This document shows positions 54,041 to 62,554 of a DNA stretch of 64,000 bases, one piece after another. The stretch comes from Sinorhizobium sp. B11. GTDB lineage: Bacteria > Pseudomonadota > Alphaproteobacteria > Rhizobiales > Rhizobiaceae. Where the stretch lies: NCBI GenBank assembly GCA_039725955.1, contig CP091034.1, positions 558,001 through 622,000 of the forward strand, given 5' to 3'. The notes under the pieces are model-generated. The model worked only from the letters and a program-made list of their open reading frames with translations, did no database searches and had not been told where the DNA came from. The position numbers and the translations under genes were made by a program. Within the stretch, counting starts at the first letter, position 1. The number at the start of each line of letters is the position of its first letter.

Positions 54041-54829
54041 ATGAGAGCGCTCGCCATCGCAGCAACGGGCATGGATGCCCAGCAGACCAACCTGGAAGTC
54101 ATCGCGAACAACATCGCGAACATCAATACGACCGGTTTCAAGCGCGCCCGCGCAGAATTCACCGACCTTCTCTACCAGACGGAGCGCGCCAAGGGTGTCG
54201 CCAACCGCGCCAACCAGGCCATCGTGCCGGAAGGTGCCAATATCGGCCTCGGCGTTCAGACCTCTGCCGTTCGCAATCTGCATCTCCAGGGTGAGCTGAC
54301 CCAGACCGGTAACGACCTCGACGTCGCAATCGTCGGTAAGGGTTTCTTCCAGATCCAGTCGACCGATGGCACGACGCTTTATTCCCGCGCCGGTGCGCTG
54401 AACAAGAACGACCAGGGCCAGTTGGTCAACATCGACGGTTATGAGGTCATCCCCGGCATCACCATCCCGCAGGGTTCCACCGAACTGACGATCAGCCGAT
54501 CCGGCGAAGTGACCGCCAAGCTGCCCGGCCAGACCGATCCGACGACGCTCGGTCAGATCACGCTTGCCGACTTCGTCAACGAGGCCGGCCTGAAGCCGAT
54601 CGGAGACAACCTCTTCCAGGAAACCCCGGCATCCGGCGATGCCGTCATCGGCAATCCCGATGAAGACAACATGGGCTACCTCAAGCAGGGCTACCTGGAA
54701 TCGTCGAACGTCGACCCGGTGAAAGAAATCACCGAACTGATCTCGGCCCAGCGCGCCTATGAAATGAACTCCAAGGTGATCACCACCGCTGACGAAATGG
54801 CATCCATCGTCAGCAAGAACCTGAAGTAA
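54041..54829 (+). CDS. flgG: Flagellar distal rod protein FlgG
   Basis: 262 residues, the usual FlgG length: N-terminal [46 protein letters not shown], rod-specific insertion, and C-terminal [39 protein letters not shown]. Distal rod subunit. ATG follows TTGAGGACGAAC. 16 bp before flgA. Confidence 0.97.
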   Translation: MRALAIAATGMDAQQTNLEVIANNIANINTTGFKRARAEFTDLLYQTERAKGVANRANQAIVPEGANIGLGVQTSAVRNLHLQGELTQTGNDLDVAIVGKGFFQIQSTDGTTLYSRAGALNKNDQGQLVNIDGYEVIPGITIPQGSTELTISRSGEVTAKLPGQTDPTTLGQITLADFVNEAGLKPIGDNLFQETPASGDAVIGNPDEDNMGYLKQGYLESSNVDPVKEITELISAQRAYEMNSKVITTADEMASIVSKNLK

Positions 54830-54845
54830 GAGGGAAGGGCCGAAC

Positions 54846-55328
54846 ATGATGTTTCGCCGGGCAGGATACGTCCAGGGATGGGTGGCTGCGGCCACGATCG
54901 CAATCGCCGGCATGTTCGTGCCGGTCGCAGCGGATGCCGGCATGGGTTATGCCGTCGTCCCGACGACGATCATTTACCCCGGCGACACGATTTCGAACTC
55001 TCAGCTTCAGGAAGTCGAGGTCACCAATCCCAACCTCGCCGGAGACTACGCAAAGTCCATTTCCCAGGTCGAGGGGTTCGTTTCCAAGCGCACGCTCCTG
55101 CCGGGCCGGACGATTTCGATCTCCGCCCTGCGCGAACCCTATACCGTGACGCGCGGTTCCAACATCCGCCTGGTCTTCCAGCTCGGCCAGATGACCATTT
55201 CCGCTGCCGGTTCGCCCCTTGAAGATGGTGCGACCGGCCAGATGATCCGTGCACGCAATATGGACTCCGGCGTCATCGTCAGCGGCACCGTGCTCGCCGA
55301 TGGTACGGTCCATGTGAGGGCAAAATGA
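54846..55328 (+). CDS. flgA: Flagellar P-ring chaperone FlgA
   Basis: 160 residues, shorter than enterobacterial FlgA (about 219). N-terminal signal peptide (GWVAAATIAIAGMFVPVAADA) and a SAF domain (VPTTIIYPGDTISNSQLQEVEV ... GFVSKRTLLPGRTISISALREPYTV ... GATGQMIRARNMDSGVIVSGTVLADGTVHV). Assists P-ring assembly in the periplasm. The extra N-terminal domain of longer homologues is absent, as in other rhizobia. Overlaps flgI by ATGA. Confidence 0.92.
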   Translation: MMFRRAGYVQGWVAAATIAIAGMFVPVAADAGMGYAVVPTTIIYPGDTISNSQLQEVEVTNPNLAGDYAKSISQVEGFVSKRTLLPGRTISISALREPYTVTRGSNIRLVFQLGQMTISAAGSPLEDGATGQMIRARNMDSGVIVSGTVLADGTVHVRAK

Positions 55329-56446
55329 GTTTCTTCTTTCGTATTCTGAGCCTGGTTGCGGTTCTGGCGATGAGCCTGACCGATGTCGCGCCTGCCTGGG
55401 CGTTGACGTCCCGCATCAAGGATATTGCCTCGCTGCAGGCCGGCCGTGACAACCAGCTTATCGGTTATGGCCTTATCGTTGGCCTGCAGGGAACAGGCGA
55501 CGGCTTCCGTGCTTCGCCCTTCACCGAGCAGTCCATGCGCGCGATGCTGCAGAACCTCGGCATTTCCACCCAGGGCAGCCAGTCGAATGCCAAGAATACG
55601 GCGGCTGTCATGGTCACTGCCAACCTGCCGCCTTTCGCAAGCCCCGGCAGCCGGATCGACGTGACGGTCAGCTCGCTCGGCGACGCGACGTCGCTGCGCG
55701 GCGGTACGCTCGTCATGACGTCGCTCTCAGGCGCCGACGGCCAGATCTATGCCGTCGCTCAGGGTGCAGCAATCGTCAACGGCTTCCAGGCCCAGGGACA
55801 GGCGGCGACCGTGACCGAAGGTGTGACGACGGCCGGCCGCGTGCCAGGCGGTGCCATCATCGAACGCGAGCTGCCATCCCGCTTCAAGGATTCGGTCAAT
55901 CTGGTCCTGCAGCTGCGCAACCCCGACTTCTCCACCGCGATCCGCATCGCCGATATCGTCAATGGTTATGCCAAGGCTCGCTTCGGCGGCCCGGTCGCGG
56001 AAGCCAAGGATTCGCAGGAAGTCGTCATCGAGAAGCCGCGTGAGGCAGACCTCACGCGCCTGATGGCCGATATCGAAAATCTCGTGGTCGAAACCGACAC
56101 GCCGGCCAAGGTGGTCATCAACGAACGCACCGGCACGATCGTCATCGGCTCGGATGTCCGCGTCTCGCCGGTCGCCGTCAGCTATGGGACTTTGACCGTG
56201 CAGGTGACCGAAACGCCGCAGATCATCCAGCCGGAGCCGTTCTCTCGCGGCGAGACGGCTGTCCAGCCGCAGACGGATATCCAGGCCCAGAAAACGGGCG
56301 GCCGGGTTGCGATCATCGACGGTCCTGACCTGCGCACCCTCGTTGCCGGTCTCAACAATATCGGCGTCAAACCGGATGGCATCATCGCCATTCTCCAGGG
56401 CATCAAGTCTGCAGGCGCCCTGCAAGCGGAGCTTGTGCTGCAATGA
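55325..56446 (+). CDS. flgI: Flagellar P-ring protein FlgI
   Basis: 373 residues with signal peptide (ILSLVAVLAMSLTDVAPAWA) and the conserved SRIKDIASLQAGRDNQLIGYGLIVGLQGTGDGF start of mature FlgI, plus VNGYAKARFGG and NERTGTIVIGSDVRVSPVAVSYGTLTV. Forms the periplasmic P-ring. Stop overlaps the motE start. Confidence 0.97.
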   Translation: MSFFFRILSLVAVLAMSLTDVAPAWALTSRIKDIASLQAGRDNQLIGYGLIVGLQGTGDGFRASPFTEQSMRAMLQNLGISTQGSQSNAKNTAAVMVTANLPPFASPGSRIDVTVSSLGDATSLRGGTLVMTSLSGADGQIYAVAQGAAIVNGFQAQGQAATVTEGVTTAGRVPGGAIIERELPSRFKDSVNLVLQLRNPDFSTAIRIADIVNGYAKARFGGPVAEAKDSQEVVIEKPREADLTRLMADIENLVVETDTPAKVVINERTGTIVIGSDVRVSPVAVSYGTLTVQVTETPQIIQPEPFSRGETAVQPQTDIQAQKTGGRVAIIDGPDLRTLVAGLNNIGVKPDGIIAILQGIKSAGALQAELVLQ

Positions 56447-56982
56447 TCAAGGTCAAGAGCGAGAATCCTGTCGTCCAGCTGTTGCGCCGGCTGTCCTTGC
56501 CGGCCGCGGGCCTCGTACTACTTTCCATTCCCGGCGCCTTCGCCCAGGAAGTGGCGCCGGCAGGCGACATCACCTCGACGGACGAGGTCAAGCAGTTCTG
56601 CACGAATATCGCCGATCCGGCTCGCGATCAGCGCTATCTCCTGCAGAAGCAGGAGCTCGAAAAGCTGCGCGCCGATATCGACAGCCGCGTTGCCGAAATG
56701 GACAGGCGCAAGGCCGAATACCAGGACTGGCTGAAGCGGCGCGATGATTTCCTCAAGCAGGCCGAGGCCGGGCTGACGGACATCTATAAGAAGATGAAGC
56801 CGGATGCGGCAGCCCTTCAGCTGCAGGACGTCAAGCCAGAACTGGCCGCAGCCGTGATCATGCGGCTTGGGCCGCGCCAATCCAGCCTGATCCTGAACGA
56901 GATGGATTCCACCAAGGCTGCCAACATCGCCAGCATCATCGCAAGTGCATCTGATCCCAATACCTCGAAGGATCCTTCATGA
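56443..56982 (+). CDS. motE: MotE family periplasmic motility chaperone
   Basis: 179 residues: N-terminal hydrophobic signal segment ending in GAFAQE, a coiled coil (about 60-110; QKQELEKLRADIDSRVAEMDRRKAEYQDWLKRRDDFLKQAEAGL) and a C-terminal MgtE-N-like helical domain (YKKMKPDAAALQLQDVKPELAAAVIMRLGPRQSSLILNEMDSTKAANI). In S. meliloti MotE is a periplasmic chaperone for MotC, which tunes motor speed. Overlaps flgI and flgH. Confidence 0.92.
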   Translation: MIKVKSENPVVQLLRRLSLPAAGLVLLSIPGAFAQEVAPAGDITSTDEVKQFCTNIADPARDQRYLLQKQELEKLRADIDSRVAEMDRRKAEYQDWLKRRDDFLKQAEAGLTDIYKKMKPDAAALQLQDVKPELAAAVIMRLGPRQSSLILNEMDSTKAANIASIIASASDPNTSKDPS

Positions 56983-57692
56983 ATAAGCGTTTACCGGCTG
57001 TGATCGCCGCTGTTGCCCTCCTTGCTGGCTGCCAATCCACGGCAGTCAACGAGATCGGCCGCGCGCCTTCCATGAGCCCGATCGGCAGCGGTCTTGCCTA
57101 TGGCCAAACGCCGCAGATGGCGCTTTATCCGAAGCAACCGCGCGCGGTTGCGCAGGGCTATTCGCTGTGGAGCGATTCGCAGGCCGCGCTCTTCAAGGAC
57201 GCGCGCGCGCTCAACGTCGGCGATATCCTGACGGTCGATATCCAGATCAACGACAAGGGCTCCTTCGACAACGAGACCAACCGCAGCCGCAAGAATTCAA
57301 GCGGGATGAACTGGGACGTCAACGCGCAGGTCTTCGGCTGGACGCCACAGTCCAAGACGGATCTGACTTACGGTTCCGACACGAGCACGGACGGCAAGGG
57401 CAAGATCGAGCGCACCGACAAGCTCAACCTGTTGGTGGCGGCGGTCGTTACCGGCATCCTCGAAAACGGCAACCTGGTCATCAGCGGCTCGCAGGAAGTG
57501 CGCCTGAATCAGGAACTGCGCATCCTCAACGTCGCCGGTATCGTACGTCCGCAGGACGTCAATTCCGACAACCAGATCTCGTATGACAAGATCGCCGAAG
57601 CCCGCATTTCCTACGGTGGCCGCGGCCGCCTGATGGAAGTGCAGCAGCCGCCGCGCGGCCAGCAGGCCGTCGATCTCTTCTCGCCGCTTTGA
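56979..57692 (+). CDS. flgH: Flagellar L-ring lipoprotein FlgH
   Basis: 237 residues. Lipobox LLAGC at about residues 15-19 after a short signal, so a lipoprotein of the outer membrane, then the FlgH core SLWSDSQAALFKDARALNVGDILTVDIQINDKGSFDNETNRSRKN and VTGILENGNLVISGSQEVRLNQELRILNVAGIVRPQDV. Builds the L-ring. ATGA overlap with motE. Confidence 0.97.
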   Translation: MNKRLPAVIAAVALLAGCQSTAVNEIGRAPSMSPIGSGLAYGQTPQMALYPKQPRAVAQGYSLWSDSQAALFKDARALNVGDILTVDIQINDKGSFDNETNRSRKNSSGMNWDVNAQVFGWTPQSKTDLTYGSDTSTDGKGKIERTDKLNLLVAAVVTGILENGNLVISGSQEVRLNQELRILNVAGIVRPQDVNSDNQISYDKIAEARISYGGRGRLMEVQQPPRGQQAVDLFSPL

Positions 57693-57704
57693 GGCTGAAC
57701 CAAA

Positions 57705-58208
57705 ATGGCAGACAACGAAACGGACGAAGGCAAAAAGAAGAAGTCGGGCACGGTGATGACGATCATCGGCATTGCCGTCCTGACGCTTGTCGGCGCCGGC
57801 GGCGGCTGGGCGGTCGGCAACATGGTAGCGCCGAACATCCGCAGCGCCACCGAGGCCGAACAGGCGAAGGAGGCCGAGGCCAAGAAGAAGGCCGAGGGCG
57901 GCCTTCCGAAAATCGCCACGGAAGCCAACAACATCGTCGTGCTGGACCCGGTCACCTCGAACCTGGCTTACCCCTCGGAAAACTGGATCCGACTCGAGGT
58001 GGCGCTGATGTTCAACGGGCCGCCGGATGTCAAGGTCGCCGAGGATATTCACCAGGATATCCTCGCTTATATCAGGACCATTTCCCTTCAGCAGATCGAA
58101 GGGCCGCGGGGCTTTCAATATCTCAAGGATGACATCCAGGAACGTGTTGACCTTCGCTCTCAAGGGCGCGTATCGAAGGTCATGTTCAGGACCTTTGTCA
58201 TCGAATGA
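57705..58208 (+). CDS. fliL: Flagellar basal-body protein FliL
   Basis: 167 residues: cytoplasmic Lys-rich N-terminus (KKKKSGTV), one membrane helix (about 17-36, VMTIIGIAVLTLVGAGGGWAVG) and a periplasmic domain with a NLAYPSENWIRLEVALMF segment. FliL surrounds and supports the stator. Stop overlaps the fliP start. Confidence 0.93.
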   Translation: MADNETDEGKKKKSGTVMTIIGIAVLTLVGAGGGWAVGNMVAPNIRSATEAEQAKEAEAKKKAEGGLPKIATEANNIVVLDPVTSNLAYPSENWIRLEVALMFNGPPDVKVAEDIHQDILAYIRTISLQQIEGPRGFQYLKDDIQERVDLRSQGRVSKVMFRTFVIE

Positions 58209-58942
58209 TTCGACTCATAGTTTTCCTTGCCGCCATGATGGCGGTGCCGGAACTGGCGGTAGCACAGCAGCTTCCGACTGATCTGTTGAATATCCCCGTC
58301 GACGGCTCTGCCGCCGCCTGGATCATCAGGACATTTGGCCTTCTGACCGTGCTTTCGGTCGCGCCGGGCATCCTCATCATGGTGACGAGCTTCCCGCGCT
58401 TCATCATCGCCTTTTCGATCCTGCGTACGGGCATGGGCCTGTCTTCGACCCCGTCGAACATGATCCTTCTCTCGCTCTCGCTGTTCATGACCTTCTACGT
58501 CATGTCGCCCACGTTCGATAAGGCCTGGCAGGACGGCGTCCAGCCGCTGCTTGCAAACCAGATCGATGAATCAACGGCGGTTCAACGCATCGCCGAACCG
58601 TTCCGCACGTTCATGTCTGCCAATACGCGTGACAAGGATCTCGCGCTCTTTGCCGACCTAGCCCGCGAGCGCGGCCAGAATATCCAGACGACAGACCCGA
58701 TCGACTACCGCATCCTGCTGCCTGCCTTCATGATCTCGGAGATTCGGCGCGGTTTCGAAATCGGCTTCCTCATCGTCCTGCCCTTCCTCGTCATCGATCT
58801 GATCGTTGCGACGATCACCATGGCCATGGGTATGATGATGCTGCCGCCGACCTCGATCTCGCTGCCATTCAAGATTCTCTTCTTCGTGCTGATCGACGGC
58901 TGGAACCTTCTGGTCGGAAGTCTGGTGCGCTCCTTCAGCTGA
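58205..58942 (+). CDS. fliP: Flagellar export gate protein FliP
   Basis: 245 residues: cleavable signal (LIVFLAAMMAVPELAVAQ), then four membrane segments with the FliP motifs VAPGILIMVTSFPRFIIAFSILRTGMGLSSTPSNMILLSLSLFMTFYVMSP and LLPAFMISEIRRGFEIGFLIVLPFLVIDLIVATITMAMGMMMLPP. Core of the export gate. Last gene of this rightward operon in the window; fliQ and fliR are not seen here. Confidence 0.97.
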   Translation: MIRLIVFLAAMMAVPELAVAQQLPTDLLNIPVDGSAAAWIIRTFGLLTVLSVAPGILIMVTSFPRFIIAFSILRTGMGLSSTPSNMILLSLSLFMTFYVMSPTFDKAWQDGVQPLLANQIDESTAVQRIAEPFRTFMSANTRDKDLALFADLARERGQNIQTTDPIDYRILLPAFMISEIRRGFEIGFLIVLPFLVIDLIVATITMAMGMMMLPPTSISLPFKILFFVLIDGWNLLVGSLVRSFS

Positions 58943-58988
58943 CGGGCAAGGTCAGGCTCCCAGTCAGTTTGCCGCATTCCCTTTCTCA

Positions 58989-59032
58989 CAAACACGAAGC
59001 CCGCCGGATCGCTCCGGCGGGCTTCGTGTTTG
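58989..59032. terminator. Long perfect hairpin between fliP and OGT gene
   Basis: A perfect 20-bp inverted repeat (58989-59008 with 59013-59032) with a TCGC tetraloop, lying between the convergent stops of fliP (58942) and the glycosyltransferase (59047). Short T and A tracts flank it. Most likely a bidirectional terminator; unusually long for one. Confidence 0.85.
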
Positions 59033-59046
59033 TAATGACGACGGCT

Positions 59047-60966
59047 TCAGTCGTTCGAGCCGAAAGGCTCGGTGCGCGACGGTAGGGCGGGAACGTCGAT
59101 GTGGTCAGGGGTGAGGCCGTTTTTCCGCCGCTCGATGATCAGCTCGTAGCCGCGCTCGAGATGATGGCAGAAACGTTCCGCATCGAAGAGCGGCGCGATA
59201 TAGCGCTTGTCCTTCAGATGGTTCTTGTAGCCCGCGACACGTTCCGGATTGAGCGCGAGCTCGACGGCGAGATCCTCGTAGGCACCGAGATCGTCGGCGA
59301 CGAGTTCCGGCAGATCGATTGCCCTCAACAGGCTTTCGCTGACGCGTGAGGCGAAGTTCGTGCCCTTCATCGTCAGAACAGGAAGACCGCCCCAGAGCTG
59401 TTCCGAAGTGGTCGTGTGTCCATTGACAGGGAATGTATCGATGCCGAGATCGGCCGCCTGCTGACGGCTGATATGCACTTCATAGGGCGCACGCGGGCAG
59501 AAGATGATCCGTTTCGCCGAGATACCATTGGCCTGGAAGCGCGCCAGCAGATTGTCCTTGTTGCGGGACGTATTTGCCATCAGCCAGAGCACGCTGTCGG
59601 GCGCACGCTTGAGGATCCTGGACCAGCTGTCGACGACCTCGGAGGTGATCTTTCGGTTGCCGTTGAACGAGGCGAAAATGAAGGCATCTTCCGGGAGGCC
59701 CAGCTCTGCCCGCGTGACAGGCTGCGGCCGCGGGCGGTTTGCCGGATCGTTCGGCTGGTAGCTTTCCGGCATGCGCAGGAATTTCTCGTGATAGAAAGGC
59801 TTGGCGACGTCAGGCAGCACCGAGTGGTCGCCAATGACGTAGTCGAGGTCGATATTGACCGTGCTGCCGGGGAAGCCCAGCCAGGCGACCTGGATCGGCG
59901 CCAGCGGCTGATTGAAGGACGACGCGCGGCTTCCCGAGGTGTGGCCCTTGAGGTCGACCATGATGTCGATGTTCTCGGCGCGAACGGCATTCAGGACAGC
60001 GGCGTCCGACAGGCCGTATGTATTGACGATCTTGCCCCAGCGGCTGCGATCGGCGACGTTCTTCTCCAGAAACTCGGGCTGGGTGTGATCGAAGAGCGTG
60101 ATTTCGAACCGGTTGCGATCATGAAGCTCGAGAACCCGCTGCAGCAGCTTCATCGTCGCGTGACCGTCCCACAAGTCCGAGGACATGTAGCCGATGCGGA
60201 TCTTGTCGGACCAGGTATGCGGCAGACCGCGTCGATAACCCACGCGCACGGGGTCTAGCGGCTGCGTGCCGATCGTCGCATAGCGATTGAAATCCTCGTC
60301 GCCGCACCAATGCAGATGATAGAACGGATTGTCCTTCCTCAGCGTATCGATGTCGCCCTTGGCAAGGGCAGCGTCGATAGGCGCCTGATGTTTGTTCGCC
60401 TCATCGAATTCGTTGAATTCGCGCACGCAGACGAGATACAGAAAACGGAAGGCGAGGTTGCCCGGGAAGCGCCGGAAGAGGTTGCGGGCGAGCTGCTGGT
60501 TCGTCTCGTCCATGAGGTCGTCGTTGAGCAGCAGCGCGGCAAGGCGCATATGATCCGGGTTCATGCTCTCGGACAGGATTTTCTTGAACGGGCGCAGCAG
60601 ATCCCGCCGCTGCCGGCGTACATAGATTGTCGAGATAATGAATGCGAGTTCGGCATCTTCCTGAGCCTTGCCGAGATTGCGCATCGCGATCAGCAGGGCG
60701 TCGTCGTCGTTGCCGGCTTCCAGGTGGAGTTTGGCGGCAGTCTTCAGGAATTCGAACCCGCCTTGCCCGGCGCAGTCGGCTGCGAGGCCATAGGCCTTGG
60801 CTGCATCGGACTTGAAGCCCAGTTGCAACAGGTTCTTGGCCAGGAGGGCGTAGGTCTTGGCGTCCTTCTGAGTGTCGATGAGCTGGTTGAGCGTCGCCAG
60901 AGATTGTGTATAGCGGCCCGCCTGATAGTCGCGGGATGCCGCCGAGAACGAAACTTTGCTGTTCAA
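59047..60966 (-). CDS. TPR/GT41 (OGT-like) glycosyltransferase
   Basis: 639 residues, soluble. N-terminal helical repeats (about 1-200) resemble TPRs. The catalytic region resembles eukaryotic OGT/SPINDLY: IRIGYMSSDLWDGHATMKLLQRV (His), DIMVDLKGHTSGSRASSFNQPLAPIQVAWLGFPGST, FASFNGNRKITSEVVDSWSRILKRAPDSVLWL (Lys at the catalytic position) and DTFPVNGHTTTSEQLWGGLPVLTM (UDP-binding His-Thr-Thr). Likely transfers GlcNAc or a related sugar to Ser/Thr of proteins. Its location just before flaA, converging on fliP, makes flagellin a good candidate substrate; this is an inference. Confidence 0.9.
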   Translation of the reverse strand: MNSKVSFSAASRDYQAGRYTQSLATLNQLIDTQKDAKTYALLAKNLLQLGFKSDAAKAYGLAADCAGQGGFEFLKTAAKLHLEAGNDDDALLIAMRNLGKAQEDAELAFIISTIYVRRQRRDLLRPFKKILSESMNPDHMRLAALLLNDDLMDETNQQLARNLFRRFPGNLAFRFLYLVCVREFNEFDEANKHQAPIDAALAKGDIDTLRKDNPFYHLHWCGDEDFNRYATIGTQPLDPVRVGYRRGLPHTWSDKIRIGYMSSDLWDGHATMKLLQRVLELHDRNRFEITLFDHTQPEFLEKNVADRSRWGKIVNTYGLSDAAVLNAVRAENIDIMVDLKGHTSGSRASSFNQPLAPIQVAWLGFPGSTVNIDLDYVIGDHSVLPDVAKPFYHEKFLRMPESYQPNDPANRPRPQPVTRAELGLPEDAFIFASFNGNRKITSEVVDSWSRILKRAPDSVLWLMANTSRNKDNLLARFQANGISAKRIIFCPRAPYEVHISRQQAADLGIDTFPVNGHTTTSEQLWGGLPVLTMKGTNFASRVSESLLRAIDLPELVADDLGAYEDLAVELALNPERVAGYKNHLKDKRYIAPLFDAERFCHHLERGYELIIERRKNGLTPDHIDVPALPSRTEPFGSND

Positions 60967-61155
60967 AACCTAACTCCGTGAGGAAATGTTCCGGCATGAA
61001 ATGGTGATCGACGGGCGCGCAATCGGACCGTCCCGCTAAAAGCAGGTTGCCCGACGATACTATCCCGGCTTCTGCCATACTGGCATTCGAAGCTTGCTTG
61101 AAACCGGTGCAGTCGCACACCCGCTTTCCGGGAAAGCTGCTTCCTGGAAGACAAA

Positions 61156-61171
61156 TTCAAGTAACATTAAC
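61156..61171 (+). promoter_or_regulatory. CtrA-like box upstream of flaA
   Basis: TTCA-N7-TTAAC, one mismatch from the CtrA consensus TTAA-N7-TTAA(C), followed by CAT as in the other two flagellin genes. Located 198 bp upstream of the start. Confidence 0.5.
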
Positions 61172-61284
61172 CATGGAATTGAAGCGACTTGGCCGACCCC
61201 TCGGCTTTTAAGAAGTTGGCAAGTATTGGCTGCGAGATTGCCCTCGACATGACGGGTTTGGGCCAAGAGATAAAGGCACCGAGT

Positions 61285-61360
61285 GGCATGAAGCTGGTCC
61301 GTCATCGCCGGTATTTATAGTCCGGTATGTCCTCCTTTTTGTATCTAGTTTTTCTAGGGG
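61285..61360 (+). promoter_or_regulatory. Conserved flaA mRNA leader with two hairpins
   Basis: Contains GGCATGAAGCTG (61285-61296), hairpin I (CCGG 61308-61311 with CCGG 61322-61325, followed by TATGTCC), and hairpin II (CTAG 61345-61348 with CTAG 61354-61357) whose 3' arm runs into the AGGGG ribosome site 8 bp before the start. The same layout occurs upstream of flaB and flaC. A FlbT-type regulator could bind here (inference). Confidence 0.6.
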
Positions 61361-61368
61361 ACACACTT

Positions 61369-62274
61369 ATGACGAGCATTAACACGAACACTTCCGCCCA
61401 GGCCGCTCTCCAGACGCTGCGTAACGTCAACCAGGGCCTCAACACCACGCAGAACCACGTTTCGACGGGTTACCGCGTTGGCAAGGCTTCCGACAACGCT
61501 GCTTACTGGTCGATCGCAACGACCATGCGTTCGGACAACAAGGCTCTCGGCGCTGTTTCGGACGCCCTCGGCCTCGGTGCTGCAAAGGTTGACACTGCCT
61601 ATACCGCCATGGACAGCGCTATCGACGTCGTCGGCGAAATCAAGGCCAAGATCGTTGCCGCTACCGAAAACGGCGTCGACAAGAAGAAGGTTCAGGAAGA
61701 AATCGACCAGCTGCAGGACCAGCTGGTAAGCATCGCTCAGTCGGCTTCCTTCTCCGGTGAAAACTGGGTTGCTGGCGCCAGCGGCACGAAGAGCGTTGTT
61801 TCTTCCTTCGTTCGCGATGGCTCGAACGGCGTATCCGTCAAGATGACCGATTACGTCCTGGACAACAGCTCGGTCGGCAACGTCATGTTCGGCATGACCA
61901 ACGGTCAGGTCGAAACCTCCACGGGTATCCTCGGCACCTCCTACGGCCCGACCGGCTCGGTCTACGGCCTCGACATCACCAGCATGACCCTCGGCGACCT
62001 CGGCAACGCTCTGACGACCGTTGAAAACGCTCTGAAGGCCATGACCTCTGCCGGTGCAAAGCTCGGTTCGATCTCCACCCGCATCAACATGCAGGACGAT
62101 TTCGTCAACTCGCTCAGCAAGTCGCTCGACTCCGGTATCGGTCGCCTCGTCGACGCCAACATGGAAGAAGAGTCCTCCAGGCTCTCTGCTCTCCAGACGC
62201 AGCAGCAGCTCGCGATCCAGTCTCTCTCGATCGCCAACTCTTCTTCGCAGAACATCCTGTCGCTCTTCCGCTAA
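61369..62274 (+). CDS. flaA: Flagellin FlaA
   Basis: 301 residues, the short flagellin size of rhizobia, with conserved N-terminal (NTSAQAALQTLRNVNQGLNTTQNHVSTGYRVGKASDNAAYWSIATTMRSDN) and C-terminal (QTQQQLAIQSLSIANSSSQNILSLFR) coiled D0/D1 domains and a small variable middle (about 135-215). No cysteine. Ser/Thr-rich middle offers sites for O-glycosylation. ATG at 61369 has AGGGGACACACTT; an in-frame ATG at 61327 lies within the leader and is less likely. It shares 403 identical consecutive bases with flaB. Confidence 0.97.
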   Translation: MTSINTNTSAQAALQTLRNVNQGLNTTQNHVSTGYRVGKASDNAAYWSIATTMRSDNKALGAVSDALGLGAAKVDTAYTAMDSAIDVVGEIKAKIVAATENGVDKKKVQEEIDQLQDQLVSIAQSASFSGENWVAGASGTKSVVSSFVRDGSNGVSVKMTDYVLDNSSVGNVMFGMTNGQVETSTGILGTSYGPTGSVYGLDITSMTLGDLGNALTTVENALKAMTSAGAKLGSISTRINMQDDFVNSLSKSLDSGIGRLVDANMEEESSRLSALQTQQQLAIQSLSIANSSSQNILSLFR

Positions 62275-62303
62275 GAGCGGTCCAGCAACATCGCCAAAAA
62301 CGT

Positions 62304-62340
62304 CGAGGCCGGGTAACCCCCGGCCTCGAATGTTTTAATT
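62304..62340 (+). terminator. Rho-independent terminator after flaA
   Basis: Perfect 10-bp stem CGAGGCCGGG / CCCGGCCTCG (62304-62313 with 62319-62328), 5-base loop, followed by AATGTTTTAATTTT. It ends the flaA transcript, so flaB has its own promoter. Confidence 0.92.
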
Positions 62341-62350
62341 TTCGGTTAAT
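62335..62350 (+). promoter_or_regulatory. CtrA-like site TTAA-N7-TTAA upstream of flaB
   Basis: Perfect TTAA-N7-TTAA, with T after the second half-site instead of C. Overlaps the tail of the flaA terminator, 205 bp upstream of the flaB start, so it may also be a coincidence of the T-rich tail. Confidence 0.4.
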
Positions 62351-62398
62351 GAAAACCTTTCTAACTATCAGATATTTTTACGAAATTCCATTTTTGAA

Positions 62399-62414
62399 TT
62401 TAGTTTTCTTTAAC
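62399..62414 (+). promoter_or_regulatory. CtrA-like box upstream of flaB
   Basis: TTTA-N7-TTAAC followed by CAT, at the same place relative to the flanking promoter motif as in flaC. It begins a 47-bp block (62410-62456) ending in GTTAACC that is shared with flaC in spaced motifs (TTAACCAT.TTG.T.TTTTCT). Confidence 0.5.
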
Positions 62415-62468
62415 CATCTTGGTGTTTTCTAAGCCCATCGAAACGGCGAGTTAACCCTGACGAGAATG

Positions 62469-62546
62469 GTTAACAGGCATGAAGCTGATCGCTGTGGGCC
62501 GGCCCAAATCCGGAATGTCCCTTCTTCAAATCTGCCAAAAGGGGCA
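62469..62546 (+). promoter_or_regulatory. Conserved flaB mRNA leader with two hairpins
   Basis: GTTAAC (62469-62474), GGCATGAAGCTGATCG, hairpin I (CCGG 62499-62502 with CCGG 62510-62513, then AATGTCC) and hairpin II (TGCC 62533-62536 with GGCA 62543-62546) whose 3' arm overlaps the AAGGGG ribosome site 10 bp before the ATG. Same order of elements as flaA and flaC. Confidence 0.65.
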
Positions 62547-62554
62547 AGAAAACT

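Larger units (their letters stand above)
60967..61368. other. flaA upstream region
   Basis: About 400 bp between the divergent OGT start and flaA. It carries a CtrA-like box (61156-61171), the conserved GGCATGAAGCTG motif at 61285-61296 and the two leader hairpins. Nothing else recognised. Confidence 0.7.

Noticed and set aside
61327-61368. Upstream in-frame ATG as the flaA start
   Set aside because: It would add a hydrophobic 14-residue extension unlike any flagellin and lies inside the leader motif ATGTCC shared with flaB and flaC, where the same ATG is out of frame.
62335-62350. Strong claim for a second CtrA site at the flaA terminator tail
   Set aside because: The match is perfect but lies in a T/A-rich terminator tail where TTAA is frequent; kept only as a low-confidence feature.
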